DNA of 64,000 nt. Source: Ferdinandcohnia sp036962685. GTDB lineage: Bacteria; Bacillota; Bacilli; Bacillales; Bacillaceae_L. The notes beneath the pieces are model-generated. The model saw only the letters and a list, made by a program, of their open reading frames with translations. It searched no databases and was not told the DNA's origin. Shown piece by piece: positions 41,947-50,704 of this stretch. Every line of letters begins with the position of its first letter. The stretch's first letter is position 1. The DNA is taken from the NCBI RefSeq assembly GCF_036962685.1, contig NZ_JBALOP010000017.1, positions 72,786-136,785 on the forward strand. The letters run 5' to 3'. The position numbers and the translations under genes are program-made.

Positions 41947-43767
41947 TTACTTCTCTAATAATTTTTCCATTTCAGTTAGTGTGGCTTCGAATACTTTACA
42001 CGCTTCTTTAATCGGCTCTGCAGAATTCATGTCCACACCTGCATTTTTTAGTACCTCAATTGGATAGTTAGAGCTTCCCGCTTTTAGGAAGTTGTTTATA
42101 TAGCGATCAACAGCTGGCTTACCTTCTTCTAGAATTTGCTTACTTAATGCGGTTGCCGCACTATAACCTGTTGCATACTGGTATACATAATAATTGTAGT
42201 AGAAATGCGGGATGCGTGACCATTCTAGTCCAATTTCCTCATCTACGACAATATTTGGACCGAAGTATTTTTTATTAAGCTCATAATACATTTCGGTGAA
42301 TAAATCAGGAGTCAATGCTACTCCTTCTTGGGCTTTCATATGAATCATATGTTCAAATTCCGCAAACATGGTTTGACGGAATACAGTTCCCCTGAAACCT
42401 TCAAGCTGGTGATTTAAAAGATATAATTTCTTTTGGTCGTCATCAATTGTTTTTAATAAATAATCTCCTAATAGCGCTTCATTACAAGTTGATGCTACTT
42501 CCGCTACAAAGATGGAATAGTTTCCATATGTATATGGCTGGTTATTCCTTGTAAAATAGCTATGGACGGAGTGACCAAATTCATGGGCTAATGTAAATAA
42601 ATTGTTCACATTATCCTGCCAATTCATAAGGATATATGGATTTGTACCGTATGTTCCTGAAGAATACGCACCACTTCGTTTTCCTTTATTCTCGTGAACA
42701 TCGACCCAACGATTTTCAAAGCCTTCTCTTAAAACATTTAAATAATCCTCTCCTAGTGGAGCTAGCCCTTTAAGTATATAATCCTTTGCTTCCTCATAGG
42801 AAACCTCCATTTTTACATCCTTTACAAGTGGAGTATAGAGGTCATACATATGAAGCTCATCCACCCCTAGAGCCTTTTTACGAAGGTCAACATAACGATG
42901 CAACAGTGGAAGATTATCATTAATTGTATTCACTAAGTTATCATAAACAGTCTCAGGAATATTGTTGCTGCTCAAAGCAGCCTCACGAGCCGATTGATAG
43001 TTACGAACACGGGCATTAAAATTATCTTTTTTAACAGTACCACTCAATGTGCTTCCAAACGTATTTTTAAATTTGCCATATGTGTCATAGACTGACTTGA
43101 ACGCTTCTTCTCTTACACGCCGGTCTGAGCTTTCTAGAAAACGAATATAACGACCATGCGTAATTTCAACCTCTTCCCCATTCTCATCTTTGATGGTAGG
43201 GAATGTTAAATCTGCGTTGTTCAGCATACCAAATGTATTACTTGAAGAATCCATTACCTCATAGGCTTGTGCAAGCAATGCTTCCTCTTTTGCTGAAAGA
43301 ACATGTGGGCGTTCACGGTTAATATCATTTAAAGCATGCTCGTAAACCCGCAACTCCTCTTTTTCCGCCAAAAACGATTTGATTTTCTCCTCATCGACAG
43401 ATAGAATTTCTGGTACGATAAATGCAAGTGCACTTCCTACCTGTGTATATAGATTTGTTGCGCGATCATATAAACCTTGATATAACGAATTTGATGTATC
43501 TTGGTCATTCCGCATATGCGCATATGTATAAAGTTTTCCCATTCGTAAAGAAATCGCGTCTTGATAAGCTAATGCCTCATGAAGCTTATCCGCAGATTCG
43601 CCTAGTTTACCTTGGAATTCTTCAATTCCTGGAATCATCTCTTTTACTTCAGTAAATTCTTTTTCCCAATCTGCGTCTGAAGCAAAAATATCTTCTAATC
43701 TCCATGTATCCTGCTCGGCAATTTCATTCCGATTTGGGAGCTTTTTTACAGTTGATTGTTCAGCCAT
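41947..43767 (-). CDS. pepF: Oligoendopeptidase F
   Basis: 606 residues, metallopeptidase family M3B. The zinc motif HEFGH is at residues 395-399, with the third ligand in FVAEVASTCNEALL about 25 residues later; substrate-loop GTNPYILMNW precedes. PepF degrades 7-17-residue peptides in the cytoplasm, consistent with the two oligopeptide permeases in this window. AAGGAGGTT upstream of ATG. Downstream neighbour of coiA as in B. subtilis. Confidence 0.94.
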   Translation of the reverse strand: MAEQSTVKKLPNRNEIAEQDTWRLEDIFASDADWEKEFTEVKEMIPGIEEFQGKLGESADKLHEALAYQDAISLRMGKLYTYAHMRNDQDTSNSLYQGLYDRATNLYTQVGSALAFIVPEILSVDEEKIKSFLAEKEELRVYEHALNDINRERPHVLSAKEEALLAQAYEVMDSSSNTFGMLNNADLTFPTIKDENGEEVEITHGRYIRFLESSDRRVREEAFKSVYDTYGKFKNTFGSTLSGTVKKDNFNARVRNYQSAREAALSSNNIPETVYDNLVNTINDNLPLLHRYVDLRKKALGVDELHMYDLYTPLVKDVKMEVSYEEAKDYILKGLAPLGEDYLNVLREGFENRWVDVHENKGKRSGAYSSGTYGTNPYILMNWQDNVNNLFTLAHEFGHSVHSYFTRNNQPYTYGNYSIFVAEVASTCNEALLGDYLLKTIDDDQKKLYLLNHQLEGFRGTVFRQTMFAEFEHMIHMKAQEGVALTPDLFTEMYYELNKKYFGPNIVVDEEIGLEWSRIPHFYYNYYVYQYATGYSAATALSKQILEEGKPAVDRYINNFLKAGSSNYPIEVLKNAGVDMNSAEPIKEACKVFEATLTEMEKLLEK

Positions 43768-43858
43768 TTAATAAACCTCCTTATTACTATTCACTAAAAA
43801 GTATTCGATACCTTATTGATTATCTCCTTTTTTATAGAAAAAGTTAAGTTTTTTGAAT

Positions 43859-45085
43859 TCAGTCTTTGCCAATATTAGGTTGTACCAATCCATCTTCTTC
43901 ATGCTTTCCAACACTTGCCAACTGTATTTCATCCATTCTACTAGCTTCGTCTAAATTAGTTGGTATTTCAAAATCCCCTATTTTTTCGTATTTGGTCTTC
44001 GTGATTTTTTTCAGTTTGTTCTTAGTTACAAGTATTTGTAAGTATTCCTCAATAGCCAGGGAATATTGGGTATGAAATACCAACGGCAGCTGCCTAATCA
44101 CGATATCTTTTGTTGTAATTCGCCGCGAAATCACCTCCATTACTTTTGAAAAAAAGAATGTTTCCCCACTCCGAAGCTGAAGCAAAAGATCTAATAAAAC
44201 CCACATTTGCCATATCATAGGCGATGTATGGAACCAATAGCCTGATGGGACGGGTAATCCCGCTTCAGCAGGTAAATGGGATGGCGGTATACGGTTTTGA
44301 TAAAGGGTAGTCAAAAATGTAGCCAAATGGTTGGATGAATATATAGAGTAGCTTGCTCTCCACTTTTGTTTTTTTCGATTCCATAAATGGTGTAAAGTTA
44401 ATGTAGGATTGGTTGGGTCCAAAAGTCTAGTAAAGGTCATTACATGTTCTTTTTGAAATTGAATGGAACAAAAGGTTTCACTTGTTGTAAATGGTTGAAG
44501 ATTGGATAGTTTGACGAATGTAGAAGTATCTGGGCAGTAATAAAGAATGCAAGGTTGGGTTGGTTGGTTGAAGGAGGTAGCAAACAGCCATTGAAAAGAT
44601 GATAGTCGAACCGAATGGGTAGACGTTCGGTTAAACCATTTTGCACCTAAAATCCAAATAGGCACAATCCCTTCATCCTTGTAGGAATCGGATCTCTTTT
44701 TAAATAAGGAATAATCGATTTGGGAGCATTGGTACTCAATTGCGAAGCGTTTGTTTGCGGTTGTCACTAAGAGGTCTGGACGTTGTGTGATTTCGGATAA
44801 AAATGGCTCGAGTGAGACATCATAGCCTTGGGCCTGGAACCAGTGATAAAGCTGACGCTTACCCTCGAGGTGATATTCAGACTCTGGCTCTGTTTTAATT
44901 TTGCATTCGGCTCCTTTTAGATGCGCGAAATGATGAGTCTTTTTCATGCCTGCCTTAAGCTGGACTTTACTTTGGCATGCCGGACAATGAAATGTCTCAT
45001 GGTTGCGCAGCTTAAGCAAATCGGAGCGCTCCCATTTTTCCATGAGTGAAATGTATTCACCATTTTCACGTAATGCAACAAACAC
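43859..45085 (-). CDS. coiA: Competence protein CoiA-like
   Basis: 408 residues (B. subtilis CoiA about 373). The N-terminal zinc-finger-like CPACQSKVQLKAG, HHFAHLKGAECK segment and the nuclease-like core with RPDLLVTTANKRFAIEYQCSQI (D-x9-E-x-Q pattern) identify the family. CoiA takes part in DNA uptake/recombination during competence. GTG start with AGGAGATG upstream. The C-terminal third is divergent and ends in a charged tail. Confidence 0.87.
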   Translation of the reverse strand: MFVALRENGEYISLMEKWERSDLLKLRNHETFHCPACQSKVQLKAGMKKTHHFAHLKGAECKIKTEPESEYHLEGKRQLYHWFQAQGYDVSLEPFLSEITQRPDLLVTTANKRFAIEYQCSQIDYSLFKKRSDSYKDEGIVPIWILGAKWFNRTSTHSVRLSSFQWLFATSFNQPTQPCILYYCPDTSTFVKLSNLQPFTTSETFCSIQFQKEHVMTFTRLLDPTNPTLTLHHLWNRKKQKWRASYSIYSSNHLATFLTTLYQNRIPPSHLPAEAGLPVPSGYWFHTSPMIWQMWVLLDLLLQLRSGETFFFSKVMEVISRRITTKDIVIRQLPLVFHTQYSLAIEEYLQILVTKNKLKKITKTKYEKIGDFEIPTNLDEASRMDEIQLASVGKHEEDGLVQPNIGKD

Positions 45086-45173
45086 GGCATCATCTCCTTC
45101 TTATTATTTATTGCTCCTTAAAAATAGCATAGATGTTCAGCCTGTACAATCAAAAATTATGAACATTTCGTCA

Positions 45174-45209
45174 AGAAAAAAGCCGATTTCACAAAATGAA
45201 ATCGACTTT
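45174..45209 (-). terminator. Terminator of mecA
   Basis: Arms around 45181-45190 and 45197-45207 (GCCGATTTCA/TGAAATCG) with TTTTTT following on the minus strand. Confidence 0.82.
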
Positions 45210-45212
45210 CTG

Positions 45213-45881
45213 TTATATTGAAAAGTATTTAATCATTTCCTCTAATGCATTCTCATTGATAATCCTTTTACCATACTCTTCAATTCTATGAATTGACATT
45301 GCTGATTCCTGCCCATATTCCAAGACAATGCTAAGCATATCCTCAAGTTCATCTTCTGTGTAAATTTCCTCGTTAAATTCGATAAATAAGTAATACTTAT
45401 TTTCAAAGGAGTATAAGGAATTGCTTATTCCCTCAAGCTGAACTCGATGTGCAAGGGAAATGACATCCTCAAAATCTTGAAATCGAATTAAAAATTGGAA
45501 GTTTTCTTCCTCAAATTCTTCAATAAAGTCTTTATCCTCATATTTTGAATGAAATTGTTGATCTAATAATGATTCAATCTTTTCATCAACAGGAATTTTA
45601 TCATCACCAACTGGAAGCTCATACTTATTCCCATCTTTGGAAAGCTGTGCTCGAGTTACAAGAACTTCCAACCCTTTTTCTAAGGCCTGGACTTGGATCC
45701 ATAGTGGACCATCAATCGTGAATTCTTCTTCCTGATGAATTTCATCCATCATCTCCCAGAAGAGCTCTTCACTTCGCTCTCGGTTATACCAAATTTCTTC
45801 ACGTTCAAACCCACGCTGTTCTATATCATTATATGAAATATAAAATTTTACTGTATGTTCGTTGATTCGTTCGATTTCCAT
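45213..45881 (-). CDS. mecA: Adaptor protein MecA
   Basis: 222 residues. The N-terminal substrate-binding domain MEIERINEHTVKFYISYNDIEQRGF and the C-terminal ClpC-binding domain (FQFLIRFQDFEDVISLAHRV, YLFIEFNEE, SIHRIEEYGKRI) are both typical. MecA delivers ComK and other proteins to ClpCP. AGGGAGAGG upstream of ATG. Lies between spx and coiA as in B. subtilis. Confidence 0.95.
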   Translation of the reverse strand: MEIERINEHTVKFYISYNDIEQRGFEREEIWYNRERSEELFWEMMDEIHQEEEFTIDGPLWIQVQALEKGLEVLVTRAQLSKDGNKYELPVGDDKIPVDEKIESLLDQQFHSKYEDKDFIEEFEEENFQFLIRFQDFEDVISLAHRVQLEGISNSLYSFENKYYLFIEFNEEIYTEDELEDMLSIVLEYGQESAMSIHRIEEYGKRIINENALEEMIKYFSI

Positions 45882-46177
45882 TACAGAACCTCTCCCTTCT
45901 TGCTCAGATTTTGAAGGGACGTTATACCCCCGAGCCAGATGCTCTTTTATTCACTTTTCCCATAATTGTTGTAGAATAACCTCAGTATAGAAAAAAGTCT
46001 ATATCTTGTACTTTTATTTTATGTTAAAAGATATGAGAATGGAAATAAAAAAGGTTAATTTTATAAAAACAGTTAAATTGCCCGGTTTACTGGTTAAATC
46101 ATATTTCGGGTTGCTTCTGTTTTATGTACCATTATAATACGAATCGCGATAGAAAACGAGTAAAATGTCCCAATAAA
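45882..46177. other. Intergenic region upstream of mecA
   Basis: AT-rich DNA with the mecA ribosome site (45890s) and a short inverted repeat TATAGA..TCTATA near 45990-46004. It must hold the mecA promoter; no convincing -35/-10 pair or small gene was assigned. Confidence 0.45.
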
Positions 46178-46212
46178 TAAAAAAACTCCTACGTTTTTAC
46201 AGTAGAAGTTTC
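46178..46212 (-). terminator. Terminator of spx
   Basis: AAACTCCTAC and GTAGAAGTTT arms around 46183-46210 with seven T following on the minus strand. Confidence 0.82.
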
Positions 46213-46218
46213 TCGATG

Positions 46219-46614
46219 TTAGTTTACTAAGCGTTGTGCTTCTTTTAGTTGGAAGGTACGAACTTTTCTTGGTAGAAATCTACGAATTTCGTCCTCGTTA
46301 TATCCTACCTGAAGTCTTTTCTCATCGATGATAATTGGTCGACGAAGAAGACCAGGATTTCCTTGAATTAATTTGTATAAATCCTGAAGAGGCATTGTCT
46401 CCAGATTTACGTTCAATTTTTGGAATACCTTAGAACGAGTTGAAATAATCTCATCTGTTCCATCTTCCGTCATACGTAAAATTTCCTTGATCTCTTCAAT
46501 TGAAAGAGAATCTGAAATAATGTTTCTTTCTTGATATGGAATTTGATTCTCCTCTAACCATGACTTCGCTTTACGGCATGAAGTACAGCTCGGAGAAGTA
46601 TAAAGAGTAACCAT
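46219..46614 (-). CDS. spx: Global redox regulator Spx
   Basis: 131 residues, identical in length to B. subtilis Spx; ArsC/thioredoxin-like fold. The redox switch is C10-x-x-C13 in YTSPSCTSCRKA; ERNIISDSLSIEEI, RSKVFQKLNVNLE, and LRRPIIIDEKRLQVGYNEDEIR are characteristic. Spx binds the RNA polymerase alpha subunit and redirects transcription in disulfide stress. ATG 46614 with GGGAGTGATAAGG upstream. Its degradation adaptor SpxH is encoded at 40543. Confidence 0.95.
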   Translation of the reverse strand: MVTLYTSPSCTSCRKAKSWLEENQIPYQERNIISDSLSIEEIKEILRMTEDGTDEIISTRSKVFQKLNVNLETMPLQDLYKLIQGNPGLLRRPIIIDEKRLQVGYNEDEIRRFLPRKVRTFQLKEAQRLVN

Positions 46615-46853
46615 TAACCTTATCACTCCCTTAAAAGTAGATTATTACTTAACAATCTGCATGATTGGTCATGGGTGAAAATAACGCTAAATTAAAATGA
46701 CTTTAATTAAGTAATTTCTTTAATTATTATACCTCAAATTTTCTGAGAAAGATAGACAATTTTGAAGAAAACTTTTGAATCTTGAAGACCTTGATACATC
46801 TATGGTTCTAAATCTGAAAGTAGAGGAATTGTAAGCTCCAACTCTTCCCAAAG

Positions 46854-47429
46854 TTAAACATTTTTTAAGATATCACGATTATCATTATTGTTGTTAAATG
46901 ATAATACTTGATCAACGTTCTCATAGGAGTCACCATAAAATTCTTTATCTTTATATATGTGGATCTCTTCATATGTTTTTCTCATGGCTTTATACACAAG
47001 TTCTTCAGATTGATTTTTTGGAGACCAGTATAAAATCTCCATTTGATTAGGTTCATTTGTTGCCAAAGATTTACGTTCGTATCCAATTGAAGTTGCATGC
47101 TCAAAGCCTTCTCGTTTATAGAACCTTAGCCTTTTTTCAGTATCTGAGTCTTCATAGTTAACAGGCTCAACCTCAAGTATTATTGGTTTCCCCTTTTTCT
47201 TTAGCTTTTCAATGAGTTTATGACCTAAGCCTTGTCCACGGGATTCTGTTGAAACAAACAAGTAGTCGATAAATATAAAACCTTCCAATTCAGCATACAT
47301 GAGGACATGGTAAGGTCCTTCATCTTTATAATAAATATCCCCTTTTTCCTGTAAGAGTGTTTCCATATGTTCTTTTGATTTCATTTCCTCAATCGGAAAA
47401 TACTGATTTAGTTTTTCATACCAATTCAT
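46854..47429 (-). CDS. yjbC: GNAT acetyltransferase YjbC
   Basis: 191 residues. The N-terminal GNAT core has FIFIDYLFVSTESRGQGLGHKLIEKLKKKGKPIILEVEP with the acetyl-CoA loop R-G-Q-G-L-G, then RLRFYKREGFEHATSIGYER; the C-terminal 50 residues are specific to YjbC. In B. subtilis yjbC precedes spx in an operon; here spacing is 239 bases and spx may also have its own promoter. Substrate unknown. Confidence 0.9.
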   Translation of the reverse strand: MNWYEKLNQYFPIEEMKSKEHMETLLQEKGDIYYKDEGPYHVLMYAELEGFIFIDYLFVSTESRGQGLGHKLIEKLKKKGKPIILEVEPVNYEDSDTEKRLRFYKREGFEHATSIGYERKSLATNEPNQMEILYWSPKNQSEELVYKAMRKTYEEIHIYKDKEFYGDSYENVDQVLSFNNNNDNRDILKNV

Positions 47430-47559
47430 ATATCTGCTCCTTTAATTTTTTTTAGGACATCCTTAGTGTATGTAAGTTAAGTAAATTTGCTCTAAATTTA
47501 GATATTCCCTCTTTCAATAAAAGTAAACTTGAAATAGAATAGAAGTATGAAAGCAGTTT

Positions 47560-47694
47560 CATTTTAATCAGTCTGGGTTTAGCCCAGACTAAATAAAATG
47601 ATAGCCTCCGGCGGATGCCTCGATTTTTCAAAGGAAATTTTTCGAGACTAGCTCGAAAAAAATCGGGCGCAAATACGCTAAGGCGCATTTGATT
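47560..47694. repeat. Dispersed repeat family 1, copy E (short form, inverted)
   Basis: Reverse complement of the copy A layout: terminal ATCAAATGCGCCTTAGCGTA at 47694, internal CGAGC palindrome, GGCATCCGCCGGAGGC, and a terminal interrupted hairpin 47560-47600 (GTCTGGG/CCCAGAC and CATTTTA/TAAAATG pairs). Confidence 0.88.
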
Positions 47695-47708
47695 GAAAGG
47701 AGATATTC

Positions 47709-47894
47709 ATGGCAAGCTACATAATGGATTTAGGTCTTATTGCTGTTTTGGTCATTGGTATTACTGCTTTGATGGGTGTTATGGCAAATGGTGTTGGGGA
47801 ACGAGTTTTTGGAGGTAAATCTGGTTCTGATATTGTTAACCGTGATGTAAATGTAAAGGCCGGTTGGAAAAAGGTCGGCGGACGAAAAAAATAA
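47709..47894 (+). CDS. Small single-span membrane protein
   Basis: 61 residues: one hydrophobic helix (LGLIAVLVIGITALMGVM) and a basic tail VNVKAGWKKVGGRKK. AAAGGAGATATTC upstream of ATG and a strong terminator behind support a real gene. No family recognised; located between yjbC (divergent) and the DUF4015 gene. Confidence 0.7.
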   Translation: MASYIMDLGLIAVLVIGITALMGVMANGVGERVFGGKSGSDIVNRDVNVKAGWKKVGGRKK

Positions 47895-47895
47895 A

Positions 47896-47936
47896 AAATG
47901 GCTGGTCCCAAAGTCGATTGGGCCAGCCATTTTTTT
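47896..47936 (+). terminator. Terminator of the small membrane protein gene
   Basis: Long stem AAATGGCTGG/CCAGCCATTT (47896-47905/47923-47932, extended inward by CCCAA/TTGGG) followed by T6. Confidence 0.9.
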
Positions 47937-48057
47937 GTCTAGCTTCAGGCGCCATCGGCTCAAGGTCATAAGCCAAACGCTTCGGAAGGTAAAAGGCACC
48001 TTCTGTCAGCGCTGGTCTTATGCTTGTCGCCGATAGACCGGCGCCTTACGCTTTTCT
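47937..48057. repeat. Dispersed repeat family 2, copy 3 (inverted)
   Basis: Inverse of the copies at 29350 and 33058: TGTCTAGCTTCAGGCGCC, GCTTCGGAAGGTAAAAGG, CTTCTGTCAGCG, CTTATGCTTGTCGCCG. It sits between a terminator and the stop of the DUF4015 gene. Confidence 0.85.
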
Positions 48058-48059
48058 TA

Positions 48060-49265
48060 CTATGGGGTGTAATCCACACCTTTTGTGTAGGTATTTGCAG
48101 CGTTCCATAGTAAGAATTCATTTATTCCTTGGTCCTGCAAACCCTTTATTTGTGCTTCGATTTCAGCTTTTCCGTACACTGTATAATTTCCTTTTCCCAG
48201 CCAACTCGCTGTAAAGTCCTGCAGCCATGGTCTTGAAACAGGTCTGTTTTCGATTTGGTTTAGCTTATGGTTTTCAACCTTCGCATATTCCGATACTAAG
48301 CGATATGGTTCTAGGTCAGGGCGTGGAATACCGAAATAAGTTGTCCAGTGACTAGGGTAAATCATTGACGAAATGACATCGACATGTTCTGAAATCTTTG
48401 AGAAATTTTGCCCAATGCCTGGTGCTTCAGGTAAAGTCGCCGTGTAACCAAAAATATCAACCGAAACCTTTATATTATATGGCTCCAATTTTTTCTTTGC
48501 ATACGCTACAAAATCCGTTACAGCGGCAACACGTTTTTGAACATTGTCTAAATTCGCCTTCTCGTATTCCCCCATGCTATAGGTTAAGGAACCATCACGT
48601 TTCTCAAATCCCTCTGGAAATCGGACATAGTCAAATTGAATCTCTTGGAATCCAAGCTTTGCTGCTTCAATTGCTATTCCTACGTTATAATCCCAAACTT
48701 CTTTTAAAAATGGATTCACGAACGCTTCTCCTCGAGGATTGGTCCAAACCTTGTCACCTTCTTTAAACGATAAATCGGGTCTGTTCTTTGCTAAAACTGA
48801 ATCCTTAAATACGACAACCCTTGCAATTGGATAAATTTGCTTTTCTTCGAGCTTTTTAAGCATGGTTGTTGGGTCTTTGATTAAATCCTTACTAATTGTT
48901 TGATATTTCGAGTCCTTTGGAGGTACGTATGTTAAATATCCAAAGTCGTCCTTCACATCAATAACCATCGCATTAAGGTCAGATTCATCAACTAATTGGA
49001 CTAGTTGTGGAAAACGATTGCCACCGGCTGAATGTGCCGAAACATATATACCTCTTATTGCATCAGGGTATTCAAATTGATAGCCAGAATCAAACTCAAA
49101 CCGTGAAACCATTTCAGGGATTACTTTTTTAGTCATTACCAATTTACTGGTTGGATGAGATTCGATTGATAAAATTTTATTTTCTGCAGAACCTATTTGA
49201 TTCACATATAAAAAGCCGAAGCCAACAACAACGAATACCATTAGAAAAGAGAATATTTTTTTCAT
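48060..49265 (-). CDS. DUF4015 putative glycoside hydrolase, exported
   Basis: 401 residues. An N-terminal signal/anchor helix (KIFSFLMVFVVVGFGFLYVNQIG) is followed by a TIM-barrel DUF4015 domain: IRGIYVSAHSAGG, NAMVIDVKDDFGYLTY, YPIARVVVFKDSVLA, FQEIQFDYVRFPEGF, VSVDIFGYT, DVISSMIYPSHW. The IQFDYVRFP segment with its Asp-Tyr-x-Arg is the family's putative active site. Probably acts on cell-wall glycans outside the membrane. ATG 49265 with GGAGGAAAAC upstream. Confidence 0.85.
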   Translation of the reverse strand: MKKIFSFLMVFVVVGFGFLYVNQIGSAENKILSIESHPTSKLVMTKKVIPEMVSRFEFDSGYQFEYPDAIRGIYVSAHSAGGNRFPQLVQLVDESDLNAMVIDVKDDFGYLTYVPPKDSKYQTISKDLIKDPTTMLKKLEEKQIYPIARVVVFKDSVLAKNRPDLSFKEGDKVWTNPRGEAFVNPFLKEVWDYNVGIAIEAAKLGFQEIQFDYVRFPEGFEKRDGSLTYSMGEYEKANLDNVQKRVAAVTDFVAYAKKKLEPYNIKVSVDIFGYTATLPEAPGIGQNFSKISEHVDVISSMIYPSHWTTYFGIPRPDLEPYRLVSEYAKVENHKLNQIENRPVSRPWLQDFTASWLGKGNYTVYGKAEIEAQIKGLQDQGINEFLLWNAANTYTKGVDYTP

Positions 49266-49442
49266 GTTTTCCTCCTTCCTTCTCACTCTCTATTGACATT
49301 GTAAATGAATTTTCCAGAAAATAATACAAAATCAGACAAATTTTTCATGCGTTCCGTATTTATTCAATTTTATGAGCAATTTTGTCTGTTTATTTATAGT
49401 CTTCTTTTAAAGCTTTGTGTTATTAGTGGTAAATGTGCTCAA
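49266..49442. other. Spacer upstream of the DUF4015 gene
   Basis: AT-rich sequence containing the ribosome site and presumably the promoter of the DUF4015 gene; nothing else recognised. Confidence 0.4.
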
Positions 49443-49740
49443 ATCAAATACGCCTTAGCATATTTGCGCCAGATTTTTTTAGGCCCACACGAGGTGGGTC
49501 ACAAAGACNNNNNNNNNNNNNNNNNNNNNNNNNNNNNNNNNNNNNNNNNNNNNNNNNNNNNNNNNNNNNNNNNNNNNNNNNNNNNNNNNNNNNNNNNNNN
49601 NNNNNNNNNNNNNNNNNNNNNNNNNNNNNNNNNNNNNNNNCAGTTAATGCTGAAAAATTTCCTTTGAAAAATCGTGGCATCCGCCGGAGGCTTTAATTAT
49701 ATTTAGCAGAAGTGGCTAACTCCTACTAAATATAATTAAA
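49443..49740. repeat. Dispersed repeat family 1, copy D (long form, with gap)
   Basis: Same end and start of the internal module as copies B and C (GGCCCACACGAGGTGGGTC), then a 132-N gap (49509-49640), then GGCATCCGCCGGAGGCTTTAA and a 15-bp perfect terminal hairpin 49692-49706/49726-49740. The hairpin abuts the oppF terminator. Confidence 0.88.
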
Positions 49741-49766
49741 AAATGGCCCTAATGAAAGGCCATTTT
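49738..49766 (-). terminator. Terminator of the opp operon
   Basis: AAAATGGCC 49740-49748 pairs with GGCCATTTT 49758-49766; T-rich on the minus strand. Confidence 0.85.
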
Positions 49767-50703
49767 AGCTGTATTTTGCTTTATATTCTTTGTACTCCTT
49801 TTCTGAACATGAAACGAGATGTCCTGGTCTAATTTCACGGAGCTTTATCTCTTCATTTTCAGAATAGCCATGTTCTTTTGGATCATAAATTAGTCGTTTT
49901 CGATTTCGTTCATAATCAGGGTCTGGCAGTGGAATTGCTGATAACAATGATTTTGTATATGGATGAATGGGGTTTAAATATAAGTCGTTCGCATCTGCAA
50001 GCTCAACGATTTTTCCGAAATACATAACTCCTATACGGTCACTAATATATTTCACCATCGACAAATCATGTGCAATAAATAAGTAAGTTAATCCTTTTTC
50101 TTCTTGGAGTCTTTTCAATAGATTGACGACTTGCGCTTGAATGGAAACATCTAAAGCTGAGATAGGTTCATCTGCAATAATAAAGTCTGGTTTTACCGCA
50201 AGTGCACGTGCGATTCCAATCCGTTGACGTTGTCCTCCAGAGAATTCATGTGGATACCGATTCGCATGCTCCCGGTTTAGTCCAACTGTTTCCAAAAGTG
50301 AATATACTTGTTCCATTCGCTCACTATTGTTTTGGGCTAATCCATGAATATCAATACCCTCAGCCACAATATCCGCTACAGTCATTCTTGGATTTAAAGA
50401 AGCATATGGATCCTGGAAAATCATTTGCATTTTCCGGTTAAACTTTTTCAACTCTTTTTTGGACTTTTTCCCGTGAACATTTTCTCCATTAAAAATAACC
50501 TCGCCACCCGTAGCATTATATAGGCGAATAATGGTCCTTCCAGTAGTTGATTTTCCACATCCAGACTCTCCCACTAGACCTAATGTTTCTCCTTTATAAA
50601 TATCAAAGGTAATTCCGTCCACTGCTTTTACCATATTAGGTTTTCCAACATTAAAATATTGCTTTAAATTTTTAATTTCAACTAATTTTTGTTTTTCTGC
50701 CAT
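49765..50703 (-). CDS. oppF: Oligopeptide ABC transporter ATPase OppF
   Basis: 312 residues. Walker A GESGCGKSTTGR, signature HEFSGGQRQRIGIARAL, Walker B FIIADEPISALD, H-loop FIAHDLSMVKYISD, and the C-terminal oligopeptide-transporter extension HPYTKSLLSAIPLPDP. One of two ATPases energising Opp. Start 50703 (MAEKQKLVEIKNLKQYF) chosen; ATGs at 50712 and 50715 overlap the end of oppD and are possible alternatives. The usual C-terminal cysteine cluster is reduced to a single Cys (VSCSEKEY). Confidence 0.92.
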   Translation of the reverse strand: MAEKQKLVEIKNLKQYFNVGKPNMVKAVDGITFDIYKGETLGLVGESGCGKSTTGRTIIRLYNATGGEVIFNGENVHGKKSKKELKKFNRKMQMIFQDPYASLNPRMTVADIVAEGIDIHGLAQNNSERMEQVYSLLETVGLNREHANRYPHEFSGGQRQRIGIARALAVKPDFIIADEPISALDVSIQAQVVNLLKRLQEEKGLTYLFIAHDLSMVKYISDRIGVMYFGKIVELADANDLYLNPIHPYTKSLLSAIPLPDPDYERNRKRLIYDPKEHGYSENEEIKLREIRPGHLVSCSEKEYKEYKAKYS

Positions 50704-50704
50704 T

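Noticed and set aside
49509..49640. Deletion or insertion site suggested by the N run
   Set aside because: All three N runs fall in repetitive sequence and are most simply unresolved assembly, not biology.
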